NCBI RefSeq assembly: GCF_003970385.1
Contig: NZ_RXZH01000003.1
Location: 248,001-312,000 of the forward strand
Origin: Vibrio aquaticus
Lineage (GTDB): Bacteria > Pseudomonadota > Gammaproteobacteria > Enterobacterales > Vibrionaceae
Direction: 5' to 3'
DNA: 64,000 bases
The notes beneath the pieces were generated by a model. The model did no database searches. It was not told the DNA's origin and saw only the letters and a program-made list of their open reading frames with translations. Both the position numbers and the translations under genes were made by a program. This document shows, one piece after another, positions 48,473 to 58,520 of this stretch; position 1 is the first letter of the stretch; every line of letters begins with the position of its first letter.

Positions 48473-49069
48473 ATGAGCAACGAAGAAAACAAAGTTACTG
48501 AAGAAGAGCTGGATCAAATCATCGAAGAAGCCGAGAAAGTAGAAGCTGCGGCTCAAGCAGCGGAAGCTGAACTTGAAGAAGCCGGTGATGAGAAAGACGT
48601 GAAAATTGCTCAATTGGAAGCGGCTCTTCTATCAAGTGAAGCAAAAATCAAAGATCAGCAAGATGGTGTTTTACGTGCGAAAGCTGAAGTAGAAAACATG
48701 CGTCGCCGCACTGAGTCTGAGATTGATAAAGCGCGTAAGTATGCTCTGAACAAGTTTGCAGAAGAGTTACTGCCGGTTATTGATAACCTAGAGCGTGCTA
48801 TTCAAGCAGCAGACACTGATAATGAAGCAGTGAAACCTCTTCTTGAAGGTGTTGAGCTAACGCACAAGACATTTACTGATACCGTTTCTAAATTTGGTCT
48901 TAAAGAGATCAACCCTGAAGGTGAAGCGTTCAACCCTGAACTTCACCAAGCAATGTCGATTCAAGAAAGCCCAGATCATGAGCCAAATTCGGTTATGTTC
49001 GTAATGCAGAAAGGTTACGAGCTAAACGGTCGTGTGATTCGCCCTGCGATGGTGATGGTATCTAAGTAA
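48473..49069 (+). CDS. grpE: Nucleotide exchange factor GrpE
   Basis: Releases ADP from DnaK. The ATG at 48473 (TGGAGAT before it) gives 198 residues; the frame is open 25 codons further but that part is unlike GrpE. A long acidic N-terminal coiled coil (about 5-90) leads to [23 protein letters not shown] and the C-terminal beta domain ([32 protein letters not shown]). Sigma-32 promoter upstream and terminator downstream make it a single-gene heat-shock unit. Confidence 0.98.
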   Translation: MSNEENKVTEEELDQIIEEAEKVEAAAQAAEAELEEAGDEKDVKIAQLEAALLSSEAKIKDQQDGVLRAKAEVENMRRRTESEIDKARKYALNKFAEELLPVIDNLERAIQAADTDNEAVKPLLEGVELTHKTFTDTVSKFGLKEINPEGEAFNPELHQAMSIQESPDHEPNSVMFVMQKGYELNGRVIRPAMVMVSK

Positions 49070-49092
49070 ACACCACTGAGATCTCACTTTTA

Positions 49093-49124
49093 AAAAGAGA
49101 GCCAATTGAGGCTCTCTTTTTTTG
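49093..49124 (+). terminator. grpE terminator
   Basis: AAAAGAGAGCC / GGCTCTCTTTT stem, six-base loop, long T-run. Confidence 0.93.
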
Positions 49125-49282
49125 TGTCTCAAGAAACTGGAATGAGGACTAAATAAACAGTTGATGTAGAGAATAAATCCCCTAATTGAAATGTTTACAG
49201 AGTTATTTCCTTTAATGAATCCTGTAACATTATCGTAAACAAATGCTTTATTTTGTAACCTTTGTGTGTATTATGTGCGAAC

Positions 49283-49303
49283 TCCGCCGAGTAATATGGC
49301 GGA
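49283..49303 (+). other. Inverted repeat in leader of symporter gene
   Basis: TCCGCC / GGCGGA arms with a nine-base AT-rich loop, 50 bp before the start of the dicarboxylate/amino-acid symporter. Could be an operator or an mRNA hairpin; not identified. Confidence 0.35.
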
Positions 49304-49352
49304 TTAATCTATAAAAATATAAATTGGAAACACGACATTCTGGAGATGAATG

Positions 49353-50630
49353 ATGGATAAATCGCTTTCAAGCAAGATATTTGTAGGCTTGTTTGCTGGT
49401 CTACTGATCGGTACTGCTATTCAGTACTTGTTCAGCGGAGTTGCTATTTTTGATACATACCTTCTTGGTGCCGCAGAAGGCGCTGGTGGTATGTTTGTAT
49501 CACTGATCAAACTGCTTGTTGTACCTTTGGTCTACGTTTCAATCGTATGTGGTATTGTCGATCTAAAAGACATCACTGCTTTCGGTCGTCTTGGTGGTAA
49601 AACTTTTGCTCTTTACATTATTAACACCATCATCGCAATTACCGCAGCACTGACTGTTGGTATGATCTTCCAGCCAGGTGCGGATGCAAACCTTGCGGGT
49701 ACGATTTCAGAAACGGTTAAGCTAACAACCACTGAAACGCCTGATATCTTCTCACTTGTAGTGAACATCGTACCAAGCAACCCTGTACAGGCGTTTGCTA
49801 ACGGTGACATGCTGCAAATCATCTTTATGGCAATCTTGACTGGTCTTGCTATTCAAGCGCTTGATTCACGTGGTGGCCCAGCTATCCGTACGTTCAAGAT
49901 GGCTAACGAAATCATGATGAAGCTAGTAGGCCTAGTAATGAGCCTAGCGCCATTCGGTGTATTTGCTCTTATGATTCAACTAGGTGCAACGTTAGATGCA
50001 AACACGCTAATGTCTGTAGCTGGTTACGTAGCGCTTGTTGTTGCAATGCTCGTATTCTGGATCTTTGTTTTCTACCCAACAGCGGTAGGCATTGCGACGG
50101 GTACTTCTCCGAAGACATTCCTACGTGCAACTCGTGAGCAGATCCTATTCTCACTATCAACCGCGAGCTCGAACGCGACGATTCCAGTAACAATGCGTAC
50201 TTTGACCGAGAAACTAAAAGTTTCTAAGTCAGTAGCAGGCTTTGGTGTACCACTAGGTGCAACAATGAACATGTCTGGTGTATCTATCTACATCGCATTG
50301 GCAACTATCTTCGTCGCAAACGCGTTTGGTCAGCCAATCAATACTGCAGACGTATTCACTCTTGGCCTAACTATCCTTCTACTGTCTATCGGTGCTGGTG
50401 GTGTTCCTGGTGGTGGCGTTGTAATGGTAGGTGTACTACTTCACCAACTAGGTCTTCCACCTGAAGGTCTTGCAATCATCGCAGCGGTAGACCGTATTAA
50501 CGATATGTTCTGTACTTCTTCTAACGTAGTTGGTGATACAGCAGTGAACACAATCGTTGCTAAGACTGAAGGCGAAATCGGTAAAGAAGAAGCGGAAGTT
50601 GAAGTGAAAGTAGCGGAAGCGAACGCTTAA
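49353..50630 (+). CDS. Dicarboxylate/amino acid:cation symporter
   Basis: Member of the DAACS (glutamate/aspartate, GltP/GltT-like) family, 425 residues from the ATG at 49353 (GGAG 7 bp before; the ATG at 49350 is also possible). About eight membrane helices and two re-entrant loops are visible. Family motifs: serine-rich LFSLSTASSNATIPVT (hairpin 1), PLGATMNMSGVSIY (the NMDGT-type motif, here NMSGV), GGVPGGGVVM, and DRINDMFCTSSNVVGD. The altered NMSGV and Ser/Cys residues leave the substrate open: amino acid or dicarboxylate. Strong codon bias suggests high expression. Terminator at 50652. Confidence 0.88.
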   Translation: MDKSLSSKIFVGLFAGLLIGTAIQYLFSGVAIFDTYLLGAAEGAGGMFVSLIKLLVVPLVYVSIVCGIVDLKDITAFGRLGGKTFALYIINTIIAITAALTVGMIFQPGADANLAGTISETVKLTTTETPDIFSLVVNIVPSNPVQAFANGDMLQIIFMAILTGLAIQALDSRGGPAIRTFKMANEIMMKLVGLVMSLAPFGVFALMIQLGATLDANTLMSVAGYVALVVAMLVFWIFVFYPTAVGIATGTSPKTFLRATREQILFSLSTASSNATIPVTMRTLTEKLKVSKSVAGFGVPLGATMNMSGVSIYIALATIFVANAFGQPINTADVFTLGLTILLLSIGAGGVPGGGVVMVGVLLHQLGLPPEGLAIIAAVDRINDMFCTSSNVVGDTAVNTIVAKTEGEIGKEEAEVEVKVAEANA

Positions 50631-50651
50631 TCGAACAGATAAATCAAACTA

Positions 50652-50680
50652 AAAGCGAGCCCAAGTGGCTCGCTTTTTTG
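50652..50680 (+). terminator. Terminator of symporter gene
   Basis: AAAGCGAGCC / GGCTCGCTTT stem, five-base loop, six T residues. Confidence 0.93.
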
Positions 50681-50726
50681 TTTGTGGAAAAATTTGACCG
50701 ACGCACAGGGACAGTCTGAATCGGAG

Positions 50727-52235
50727 CTAGTTTCTTAATCTCCAACCAACCACTAAGCTAAGTAATACCCAAAGATAGAGCGGCCAACTGCCAACCTGAC
50801 GGTAAGGTGTTGCACCTTCGGTAGCGGTGATTTCAGCTCGTAATACGGCTGTCTCAAACTGAGGTACCTGCGCGGTAATATGACCCAAATGATCCGTCAC
50901 GGCAGTGATGCCATTATTGGTCGCTCGAATCACTGGCTTCCCTAGCTCTAAAGCACGCATTCTTGCGATTTCCATGTGTTGCAGTGGGCCTATTGAGCGA
51001 CCAAACCACGCATCGTTGGAAAGTGTAAGAATGTAGTCAGTTTCATCATTCACATTTTGTCGAACTTGCTCGTTAAAGATGATCTCATAACACAGTGCTG
51101 GTGCCATTTGTTTGTTGTTGGCATCAATGTTCGGCTGAATAAAATCACCGCGGCTGAATGATGACATTGGCAAATTAAAGAATGGCGCGATTGGCCTTAA
51201 GATGTTCTCAAACGGCACAAACTCACCAAACGGCAGCAAGTGATGCTTATGGTAACGTAGGTTCATGTCGTAGCTGTAACCGCCATTCTGTGTTTGCCCT
51301 AGCGTTAAAATGCTGTTGAAAAACTGCTTGTCTTCACCTTGGTTAACGATACCCGTGATGACCGCGCTGTTATTCATACGAGCCGCTGCGTCTAGGTTAC
51401 GTAAGAAAGAGGCAATTTCAAATTCAAACGCAGGGATTGCGGCTTCTGGCCAGATGATGATGTCTGCATCCCAGCTTTCTCGGGTAAGGTCGGTGTACTT
51501 CATAATGGTCGGCCAGCGCTGGCTTGGCTGCCATTTTAGCTCTTGAGCAATGTTGCCCTGGATTAACGCCACTTTTGTTGTATCTTCAGGCTTTGGCGTT
51601 ACCCACTGAGCCGACTGTAAACCAAAGCCAGTAGCGAGAATAACGGCAGGAATTATCAGGGTTAGCCACTGCCTATGTAAGCTTGCATAAGCAATCGCAG
51701 CAGCAGAGAGCATCACAAGTAAGGTAAGAAGCTCTACACCGCCAATAGGAGCAAAGTTTGCAAGTGGACTTTCTATTTGACTGTAGCCTAGCCATAGCCA
51801 AGGGAAGCCTGTCATTACCCAGCCACGAAGCCAATCAAAAATCAGCCATAGAGCAGGGGCTGCAAGCAAGAAGCGAGTGCGATTAGCGTTAGGGAAGAAC
51901 CGGTTTAAGCTCCAACTGAATAGAGCAGAATAAACAGCAAGGTAGCCAACCAGTAGGGTCATTAAGAATAAGCTGGCAATCTTTGGCATACCGCCAAAGT
52001 TGTCGATGCTGACATGAACCCAACTTATGCCGGTAGCAAATTGCCCGAATCCCCATGCGTAACCTGTCCATAGCGCTTGTTTCGCTGACTGGCGGTGAAT
52101 AAGGAGTAAAAGCAGCGCAGGGCTGATAAATGCGAGAGGCCAAAGCTCATAAGGAGCAAAAGCGAAAGTCGTGGATGCGCCAACAAAAACGGCCGCAAGC
52201 GGCCGTTTTAGGCGATGAAAAAGTGAATTGATCAT
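50727..52235 (-). CDS. lnt: Apolipoprotein N-acyltransferase
   Basis: Adds the third acyl chain to lipoproteins at the inner membrane, completing their maturation for Lol export. The 502 residues have about six N-terminal membrane helices, then a periplasmic nitrilase domain. The catalytic triad is visible: Glu in [11 protein letters not shown], Lys in [14 protein letters not shown], Cys in [12 protein letters not shown]-terminal helix ([13 protein letters not shown]) anchors it. It is the last gene of ybeZ-ybeY-corC-lnt; several substrates (MltD, MetQ, BamE, MliC) are encoded in the window. Confidence 0.97.
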   Translation of the reverse strand: MINSLFHRLKRPLAAVFVGASTTFAFAPYELWPLAFISPALLLLLIHRQSAKQALWTGYAWGFGQFATGISWVHVSIDNFGGMPKIASLFLMTLLVGYLAVYSALFSWSLNRFFPNANRTRFLLAAPALWLIFDWLRGWVMTGFPWLWLGYSQIESPLANFAPIGGVELLTLLVMLSAAAIAYASLHRQWLTLIIPAVILATGFGLQSAQWVTPKPEDTTKVALIQGNIAQELKWQPSQRWPTIMKYTDLTRESWDADIIIWPEAAIPAFEFEIASFLRNLDAAARMNNSAVITGIVNQGEDKQFFNSILTLGQTQNGGYSYDMNLRYHKHHLLPFGEFVPFENILRPIAPFFNLPMSSFSRGDFIQPNIDANNKQMAPALCYEIIFNEQVRQNVNDETDYILTLSNDAWFGRSIGPLQHMEIARMRALELGKPVIRATNNGITAVTDHLGHITAQVPQFETAVLRAEITATEGATPYRQVGSWPLYLWVLLSLVVGWRLRN

Positions 52236-52271
52236 CGTATTTTCTTTTTATTCCCAAATGGGAGAGTAGCG

Positions 52272-53171
52272 TTACTCTTCGGTAGAGTCTGTTACGAGCT
52301 CTTCGTCAGGGATAGTCACTTGCAGCTGCAGTACACGTCGGTTATCGGCAGAAGTCACTTTGAAGCTGTAACCTTCAATGTCTACGATTTCACCGCGAGA
52401 TGGTAAGTGGCCAAACGCGGTCATTACCATACCACCAACAGTATCGACTTCTTCATCACTGAAAGTGGTGTTGAAGGTGTCATTAAACTCTTCAATCGTT
52501 GTCAGAGCTTTTACTGCGTATGTGTGCTTGCTGAGCTTGCGAATATCGAGTTCTTCTTCATCGTCAAATTCATCTTCGATTTCACCAACGATTTCTTCAA
52601 GAATATCTTCGATTGTCACAAGACCAGATACCCCACCGAACTCATCGACAACGATAGACATATGATAACGTTCTTCACGGAACTCTTTCAGTAGGCGATC
52701 AACTCGCTTACTTTCAGGAACAACCACCGCTGGGCGGATAACTTGTTCGATATCAAATGGTTCGCTGCCAGAACCCAAGTATTTAAGTAAGTCCTTCGCT
52801 AACAGAATACCTTCTACATGGTCTTTATCTTCACTGATAACTGGGTAGCGAGAGTGCTGAGCATCAGTAATAAGGCCGATCAGAGTGTCTAAATCGTCAC
52901 TACGGTCAACCGTAACCATTTGCGAACGCGGTAACATGATGTCACGCACTCGCATTTCAGAAATCTCCATAACACCTTCAAGCATGTCGCGGGTGTCGTG
53001 GTCGATTAGGTCATTTTCTTCTGAGTCACGGAATACTTCCACAAGCTCTTGGCGATCTTTTGGTTCACCTTGAAAAAGTTGACCTAGGCGTCCGAAGAAG
53101 GACTTTCTACTCGGACCTTCAGATTTTTCTTTCTTACCTTCTAGAGAGGAGGGCGAATTGTCTTCGTTCAT
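52272..53171 (-). CDS. corC: CorC/HlyC-family protein with CBS domains
   Basis: A 299-residue cytoplasmic protein with two CBS domains ([21 protein letters not shown] and [18 protein letters not shown]) and the C-terminal transporter-associated domain (about 215-290). E. coli CorC/YbeX is linked to magnesium/cobalt efflux; newer work points to ribosome-related roles. A stretch [27 protein letters not shown] is acidic and typical. In the ybeZ-ybeY-corC-lnt operon, 72 bp after ybeY. Confidence 0.95.
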   Translation of the reverse strand: MNEDNSPSSLEGKKEKSEGPSRKSFFGRLGQLFQGEPKDRQELVEVFRDSEENDLIDHDTRDMLEGVMEISEMRVRDIMLPRSQMVTVDRSDDLDTLIGLITDAQHSRYPVISEDKDHVEGILLAKDLLKYLGSGSEPFDIEQVIRPAVVVPESKRVDRLLKEFREERYHMSIVVDEFGGVSGLVTIEDILEEIVGEIEDEFDDEEELDIRKLSKHTYAVKALTTIEEFNDTFNTTFSDEEVDTVGGMVMTAFGHLPSRGEIVDIEGYSFKVTSADNRRVLQLQVTIPDEELVTDSTEE

Positions 53172-53243
53172 TGTTTCTCATTTAAGTAACGCTATCAGAT
53201 GTGTGATAGCTCACGTCAGTAGAAGTTTACCTTTCGGCTGATT

Positions 53244-53708
53244 CTACTCTTTTTCATCAATGTACGGGTCTTTAAATCCCATACCTTGCATGATTTCTGT
53301 TTCGAGTGACTCCATCTCTTCAGCTTCGTCATCCTCGATATGATCATAACCTAGCAGATGCAAGCTACCATGTACAACCATATGCGCCCAGTGGGCCATT
53401 AGAGGTTTGTTTTGCTCGATGGCCTCACGTTCAACAACTTGGCGGCAGATGATTAGATCACCCAGTAGATCCATTTCGATACCCGGAGGGGCTTCAAATG
53501 GGAAAGATAACACGTTGGTCGGTTTATCTTTACCGCGATAGTCGTGGTTGAGCTGGTGACTTTCTTCTTCATCGACCACGCGAATGGTGACTTCGGCTTG
53601 TGGTTGAAATTGTGTCACTGCTGAGCTTAACCAAAGATGAATGTCATCAAACGTTGGTAAACCATTTTCATCTTCGACCGCTAATTGAAGATCAAGTTCG
53701 ATGCTCAT
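53244..53708 (-). CDS. ybeY: Endoribonuclease YbeY
   Basis: Zinc-dependent single-strand RNase needed for 16S rRNA 3'-end maturation and 70S quality control. It has 154 residues (155 in E. coli). The metal-binding signature is [11 protein letters not shown] near residue 113, preceded by [13 protein letters not shown]. It begins 2 bp after the ybeZ stop, indicating coupled translation. Confidence 0.97.
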   Translation of the reverse strand: MSIELDLQLAVEDENGLPTFDDIHLWLSSAVTQFQPQAEVTIRVVDEEESHQLNHDYRGKDKPTNVLSFPFEAPPGIEMDLLGDLIICRQVVEREAIEQNKPLMAHWAHMVVHGSLHLLGYDHIEDDEAEEMESLETEIMQGMGFKDPYIDEKE

Positions 53709-53710
53709 GC

Positions 53711-54823
53711 TCAGTTGCTCTCTTTTACTGTTGAATTGTTGGCTGTCGCAGCGGCTTCAACTAACGCTTGATTAGCCGCTTGTTGAGTTTCGCGTTCTTC
53801 TCGGCGAATGCGGTCACGTTCTTTGCGTTCTTTTTGGTCTTTCGCTTCCCACTTCTCATAAGCATTAACGATACGAGCGACAACTGGGTGGCGAACAACG
53901 TCATCAGCTAAGAAGAAGTTAAAGCTAATATCATCAACGTCACTCAATACTTCAATCGCATGGCGAAGGCCTGATTTAGCGCCGCGTGGTAAGTCGATCT
54001 GGGTAATATCACCCGTTATTACCGCACGCGAGTTAAAGCCGATACGAGTTAAGAACATTTTCATCTGTTCCACGGTCGTGTTTTGGCTTTCATCCAAGAT
54101 GATGAAGGCATCGTTTAATGTACGGCCACGCATGTACGCCAGTGGCGCGACTTCAATAACATTACGTTCAATCAGCTTTTCTACTTTCTCGAAACCTAAC
54201 ATTTCGAAAAGGGCATCGTAAAGTGGACGAAGATAAGGGTCGACTTTTTGGCTCAGGTCACCGGGTAGGAAGCCTAGCTTCTCACCGGCTTCAACTGCTG
54301 GACGAGTCAGCAAAATACGGCGAATTTCTTGGCGTTCAAGTGCATCGACAGCGGCTGCAACGGCGAGGTACGTTTTACCTGTACCTGCAGGACCAATACC
54401 AAACGAGATGTCATGAGTAACCATGTTCATCAAGTACTGACCTTGGTTTGGCGTACGCGGTTTGATGACGCCTTTCTTAGTCTTAATGAACACTTCTTTG
54501 CCGTGCTCGAAGCTCGCTTCTAGATCTTGTTCAAGTACACCCGTTTCTTTGATCGCAAGGTGGATTTCGTCTGGTTCAACATCAGGAATGTTGCCGCGAA
54601 CAGGTGCCGTGTTGACGTAAAGCGTTTTAATGATTTCAAGCGCAGCCGCACTCGTGTGGGGCTTACCAACGATAGTAAAGAAGTTACCACGGTAGCTGAT
54701 TTCAACACCTAAACGGCGTTCTAAGTGCTTGATGTTGTCGTCGAAAGGACCGCAAAGACTAGCCAAACGGCGGTTATCTGATGGTTCTAGATCGATTTCT
54801 AGGGTAACAATTTTATTGCTCAA
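53711..54823 (-). CDS. ybeZ: PhoH-like ATPase YbeZ
   Basis: A 370-residue PhoH-family P-loop ATPase, partner of YbeY in RNA metabolism. It has Walker A GPAGTGKT near residue 142, Walker B IILDESQN, and [14 protein letters not shown]. An N-terminal KH-like region precedes the ATPase. The C-terminus is a charged, arginine-rich tail ([15 protein letters not shown]). First gene of the operon, 119 bp after the miaB stop, with the miaB terminator between. Confidence 0.96.
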   Translation of the reverse strand: MSNKIVTLEIDLEPSDNRRLASLCGPFDDNIKHLERRLGVEISYRGNFFTIVGKPHTSAAALEIIKTLYVNTAPVRGNIPDVEPDEIHLAIKETGVLEQDLEASFEHGKEVFIKTKKGVIKPRTPNQGQYLMNMVTHDISFGIGPAGTGKTYLAVAAAVDALERQEIRRILLTRPAVEAGEKLGFLPGDLSQKVDPYLRPLYDALFEMLGFEKVEKLIERNVIEVAPLAYMRGRTLNDAFIILDESQNTTVEQMKMFLTRIGFNSRAVITGDITQIDLPRGAKSGLRHAIEVLSDVDDISFNFFLADDVVRHPVVARIVNAYEKWEAKDQKERKERDRIRREERETQQAANQALVEAAATANNSTVKESN

Positions 54824-54850
54824 AGTTGCCTCTCATTGTGTGCCACTCTA

Positions 54851-54878
54851 AAAAAGCCCGATTTAGACCGGGCTTTTA
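54851..54878 (-). terminator. miaB terminator
   Basis: AAAAGCCCG / CGGGCTTTT stem, seven-base loop, T-run on the - strand. It lies between miaB and ybeZ, so the ybeZ operon must have its own promoter or rely on read-through. Confidence 0.85.
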
Positions 54879-54942
54879 GTGACTTTATATACCTTTCTCT
54901 AAGATGGTATCAGAGTCGGGTAAATTCAAGCTAATTTAGAAC

Positions 54943-56367
54943 TTAAGGTGTGAAGGTTGCTACACCTAGCTCATCTTCGCGTTTTGTTCTTGCCATCATT
55001 TGAGTTGGCGACACCATTGTACGTAAGTCCATGTCTTTTTCTGTACGGACTAAATCACCACGAAGAGAGTTAGCGAATACATCGGTGATCTTCACATCAA
55101 CGAACTGACCGATAAGGTCTGCGCTGCCTTCAAAGTTCACTACGCGGTTATTCTCCGTACGTGCGCGAAGCTCCATTAGATTCTTCTTAGATGGGCCTTC
55201 AACCAAAACGCGCTGCTCTGTATCAAGCATTAGGCGAGAATAACGCATTGCTTGGGCATTAACCGTTTGTTGCAGTTCGTATAGACGTTCCTTCTTCTCT
55301 TGCTCTGGCACGTCACATGGGTAGTCAGCAGCTGGCGTACCTGGACGTGGAGAGAAGATAAAGCTAAAGCTCATATCAAAATCAACGTCTTTGATTAGCT
55401 TCATTGTGTCTTGGTGATCTTTCGCTGTTTCACCCGGGAAGCCAACAATGAAGTCAGAACTGATTTGAATATCAGGACGCGCTTTACGCAGCTTACGAAT
55501 GATCGACTTGTATTCGATGGCCGTGTGTGGACGCTTCATCATCGTCAGGATGCGGTCACTACCACTTTGTACTGGTAGGTGCAGGAAGCTTACAAGTTCA
55601 GGTGTATCTTCATACACTGCGATGATGTCGTCAGTAAACTCTAATGGGTGGCTCGTTGTGAAACGAATACGGTCGATACCGTCAATTGATGCCACAAGAC
55701 GAAGAAGTTCAGCGAATGAACAGATATCACCTTCGTGTGTTGGACCACGGTACGCGTTTACGTTTTGACCTAGTAGGTTGACTTCACGTACACCTTGATC
55801 GGCTAGCTGTGCGATTTCGAACAGTACGTCATCCATTGGACGGCTTACTTCTTCGCCACGAGTGTATGGTACAACACAGTAAGTACAGTACTTAGAACAG
55901 CCTTCCATGATGGAAACGAACGCGGTTGCGCCTTCAGCACGAGGCTCCGGTAGACGGTCAAACTTTTCGATCTCAGGGAAAGAGATGTCCATTACTGGCG
56001 CTTCGTTAGACTGAGATTGTTTGATCATCTCTGGAAGACGGTGCAGTGTTTGTGGACCAAAGATTACGTCAACAAACGGTGCACGTTCACGAATGTGGTC
56101 ACCTTCTTGTGTCGCAACACAACCGCCCACACCGATTACCACACCTTCTTTTTTGTCTTTTAGCGTTTTCCAACGACCAAGCTGGTGGAATACTTTCTCT
56201 TGCGCTTTTTCGCGGATAGAGCAGGTATTAAGAAGTAAGACATCTGCCTCATCTGGGTCTTCTGTTAGTTCGTAGCCATTTGCCGCGTTCATTAGATCGG
56301 CCATCTTTGATGAATCGTATTCGTTCATCTGGCAGCCCCAGGTTTTGATTAGCAGTTTCTTACTCAT
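54943..56367 (-). CDS. miaB: tRNA-2-methylthio-N6-isopentenyladenosine37 synthase
   Basis: Radical-SAM enzyme that adds the 2-methylthio group to i6A37 of tRNAs reading UNN codons. It has 474 residues, as in E. coli. The N-terminal domain holds the auxiliary cluster cysteines ([31 protein letters not shown]). The radical SAM motif [15 protein letters not shown] follows at about residue 157. A C-terminal TRAM domain covers about 380-445. Tyrosine tRNA, encoded four times here, is one known class of substrate. Divergent from ubiF, as in E. coli. Confidence 0.98.
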   Translation of the reverse strand: MSKKLLIKTWGCQMNEYDSSKMADLMNAANGYELTEDPDEADVLLLNTCSIREKAQEKVFHQLGRWKTLKDKKEGVVIGVGGCVATQEGDHIRERAPFVDVIFGPQTLHRLPEMIKQSQSNEAPVMDISFPEIEKFDRLPEPRAEGATAFVSIMEGCSKYCTYCVVPYTRGEEVSRPMDDVLFEIAQLADQGVREVNLLGQNVNAYRGPTHEGDICSFAELLRLVASIDGIDRIRFTTSHPLEFTDDIIAVYEDTPELVSFLHLPVQSGSDRILTMMKRPHTAIEYKSIIRKLRKARPDIQISSDFIVGFPGETAKDHQDTMKLIKDVDFDMSFSFIFSPRPGTPAADYPCDVPEQEKKERLYELQQTVNAQAMRYSRLMLDTEQRVLVEGPSKKNLMELRARTENNRVVNFEGSADLIGQFVDVKITDVFANSLRGDLVRTEKDMDLRTMVSPTQMMARTKREDELGVATFTP

Positions 56368-56654
56368 TTTGTTCGCTCGATCGTTAGTTTAAATTAAGGG
56401 AGCAAATCGCCCAGTGTTACTGTCGATCATCTATAAAATAGTGTGTGTGATGACCGGATTTTCTGCTCACATAGCAGAGAGCGGCGTATTGTACTGCTTT
56501 AAAAACCTACTGACTAGTGTTGCAGCAAAATCAATTGAAAGCGTTACCGAACAAGGGCTTTGACCATATCCAAGCTGAGGTTTTTGGTTACATTTTAGTA
56601 ATGAAAACGTACAATAAAAAACAGCCAAATAATCAATATGATGAAGAACAAATT

Positions 56655-57833
56655 ATGAGCAATTTTGATGTTGCAGTGATTGGTGGAGGCATGGTTGGTG
56701 CAGCCACTGCGATTGGTTTTGCTAAACAAGGCCGAAAAGTCGCTGTAGTTGAAGGATCGGAGCCCAAGGCTTTTACTCCCGAACAGCCACTAGATATTCG
56801 TGTGTCGGCGATTTCTGAACATTCGGTGTCCCTTTTAAGTGATTTAGGGGCTTGGGATGCGATTCAGCAGATGCGAATTTGCCCATATCGCCGATTGGAA
56901 ACGTGGGAGCACCCAGAGTGTCGTACCCGGTTTCATGCTGATTCTTTGGGTATGGATCAGCTTGGCTTCATCATTGAAAATCGCCTAATTCAACTAGGGC
57001 TTTGGCAGCAACTTGAAGCTCTCGATAACGTGACGCTTTACTGTCCTGATAAACTGGAAAATATAGAGTTTGGTGAGCTGAATCAGATCAAGCTTGCTTC
57101 TGGCACTTCGATCAGCGCGAAGCTCACTGTTGGTGCTGATGGCGCTAACTCAAAAGTTCGCCAGTTGGCTGGTATCGGTATTACTGCATGGGATTATCGT
57201 CAGCATTGTATGCTCATCAATGTTGAAACAGAGCTTCCTCAACAAGACATAACTTGGCAGCAATTTACGCCATCTGGTCCAAGGTCGTTTTTGCCTCTTG
57301 CTTCGTTAGAGGGCGATGGAAAGAGCGTACCGCAAGGATCGCTAGTTTGGTATGACTCACCAAGTCGTATTAAGCGTTTATCAGCAATGTCTCCGGCACA
57401 ATTGCGCGAAGAAGTCTTGGCTCACTTTCCGCAAGAGCTTGGTGATATCAAGGTGCTTCAATCGGGGTCTTTCCCTTTAACTCGCCGTCATGCGCAATCA
57501 TACTCAGCGAATCAATGTGTGTTGGTTGGCGATTCTGCTCATACGATAAATCCATTAGCAGGGCAGGGGGTAAACTTAGGCTTTAAAGATGTCGAGGTGT
57601 TACTTGCTGTCACCGAAGGTAAAGAAGAGCTTTCCAGTGATGTTCTAGCTCAGTATGAGCGTAAGCGCCGTCCGGATAATCTACTGATGCAATCGGGTAT
57701 GGATTTCTTCTATAAGAGTTTCAGCAACGATATTGCACCGCTTAAGCTTGTGCGAAATGCCGCACTTAAAATGGCTGAGAAAACGGGGCCTTTGAAAGTA
57801 CAAGTATTGAAGTACGCTTTAGGGCTAAAGTAG
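56655..57833 (+). CDS. ubiF: 3-demethoxyubiquinol 3-hydroxylase
   Basis: FAD monooxygenase of ubiquinone synthesis; hydroxylates 2-octaprenyl-3-methyl-6-methoxy-benzoquinol. The start at 56655 gives MSNFDVAVIGGGMVGAATAI and 392 residues (391 in E. coli); the frame is open to 56517 and an ATG at 56601 is possible. The FAD motif GGGMVG, the middle GADGANSKVRQLAGIG and the second FAD motif LVGDSAHTINPLAGQGVNLG are present. The C-terminus QSGMDFFYKSFSND matches UbiF rather than UbiH or VisC. Divergent from miaB. Confidence 0.95.
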   Translation: MSNFDVAVIGGGMVGAATAIGFAKQGRKVAVVEGSEPKAFTPEQPLDIRVSAISEHSVSLLSDLGAWDAIQQMRICPYRRLETWEHPECRTRFHADSLGMDQLGFIIENRLIQLGLWQQLEALDNVTLYCPDKLENIEFGELNQIKLASGTSISAKLTVGADGANSKVRQLAGIGITAWDYRQHCMLINVETELPQQDITWQQFTPSGPRSFLPLASLEGDGKSVPQGSLVWYDSPSRIKRLSAMSPAQLREEVLAHFPQELGDIKVLQSGSFPLTRRHAQSYSANQCVLVGDSAHTINPLAGQGVNLGFKDVEVLLAVTEGKEELSSDVLAQYERKRRPDNLLMQSGMDFFYKSFSNDIAPLKLVRNAALKMAEKTGPLKVQVLKYALGLK

Positions 57834-57855
57834 CCTAAAGACAAAATTGAGATAT

Positions 57856-57888
57856 AAAAAAACGCAGCCAATCGGCTGCGTTTTTTCG
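57856..57888. terminator. Bidirectional terminator, ubiF / crr
   Basis: AAAAAACGCAGCC / GGCTGCGTTTTTT stem with a very small loop (AATC) and A/T runs on both sides. Confidence 0.93.
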
Positions 57889-57906
57889 TGTTTGTCTAAG
57901 TGAAAA

Positions 57907-58416
57907 TTACTTAGTTACACGTAGAACTGGCGTTTCACCAACAGTTACAGAACCAGCAAGCTTGTTCAGCTCTTTGATTTCGTCCATGTTAGAGATAACA
58001 ACAGGAGTTAGAGTAGACTTCGCTTTCTCTTCTAGAAGCGCTAGGTCGAAAGTGATGATAGTGTCACCAGCTTTAACAGTTTGACCTTCTTCCGCTACGC
58101 GAGTGAAGCCTTCACCTTTAAGTTCAACTGTATCGATACCGAAGTGAACGAATAGCTCAACACCGTCGTCAGACTCAATAGAGAATGCGTGGTTAGTTTC
58201 GAAGATCTTACCGATAGTACCGTTTACAGGAGCTACCATCTTGTCGCCAGCAGGCTTGATAGCAATACCGTCACCAACGATTTTCTCAGCGAAAACAACG
58301 TCTGGCACATCTTCGATGTTTACGATTTCACCAGATAGAGGTGCGATGATTTCGATTGCACCAGCGTCAGCGCTGTCGTCAGATACTAGCTTCTTAAGTT
58401 TGTCAAACAGACCCAT
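57907..58416 (-). CDS. crr: PTS glucose-specific enzyme IIA (EIIA-Glc)
   Basis: Phosphocarrier that passes phosphate to glucose- and trehalose-type IIB domains and acts as a global signal (adenylate cyclase, inducer exclusion). It has 169 residues, as in E. coli. The active histidines are His76 (TNHAFSI) and His91 ([12 protein letters not shown]), the latter phosphorylated. Last gene of ptsH-ptsI-crr, 104 bp after ptsI. It likely serves TreB (29892), which lacks a IIA domain. Confidence 0.98.
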   Translation of the reverse strand: MGLFDKLKKLVSDDSADAGAIEIIAPLSGEIVNIEDVPDVVFAEKIVGDGIAIKPAGDKMVAPVNGTIGKIFETNHAFSIESDDGVELFVHFGIDTVELKGEGFTRVAEEGQTVKAGDTIITFDLALLEEKAKSTLTPVVISNMDEIKELNKLAGSVTVGETPVLRVTK

Positions 58417-58520
58417 TGTGTCGTGCTCCTAACGTTTTATTTAATTCTGTCGAATTATAGTATACCAATCTTACGAGATAGACGACATTTTTCGCCGCCT
58501 ATCTTATTGGAATTCGTTGA

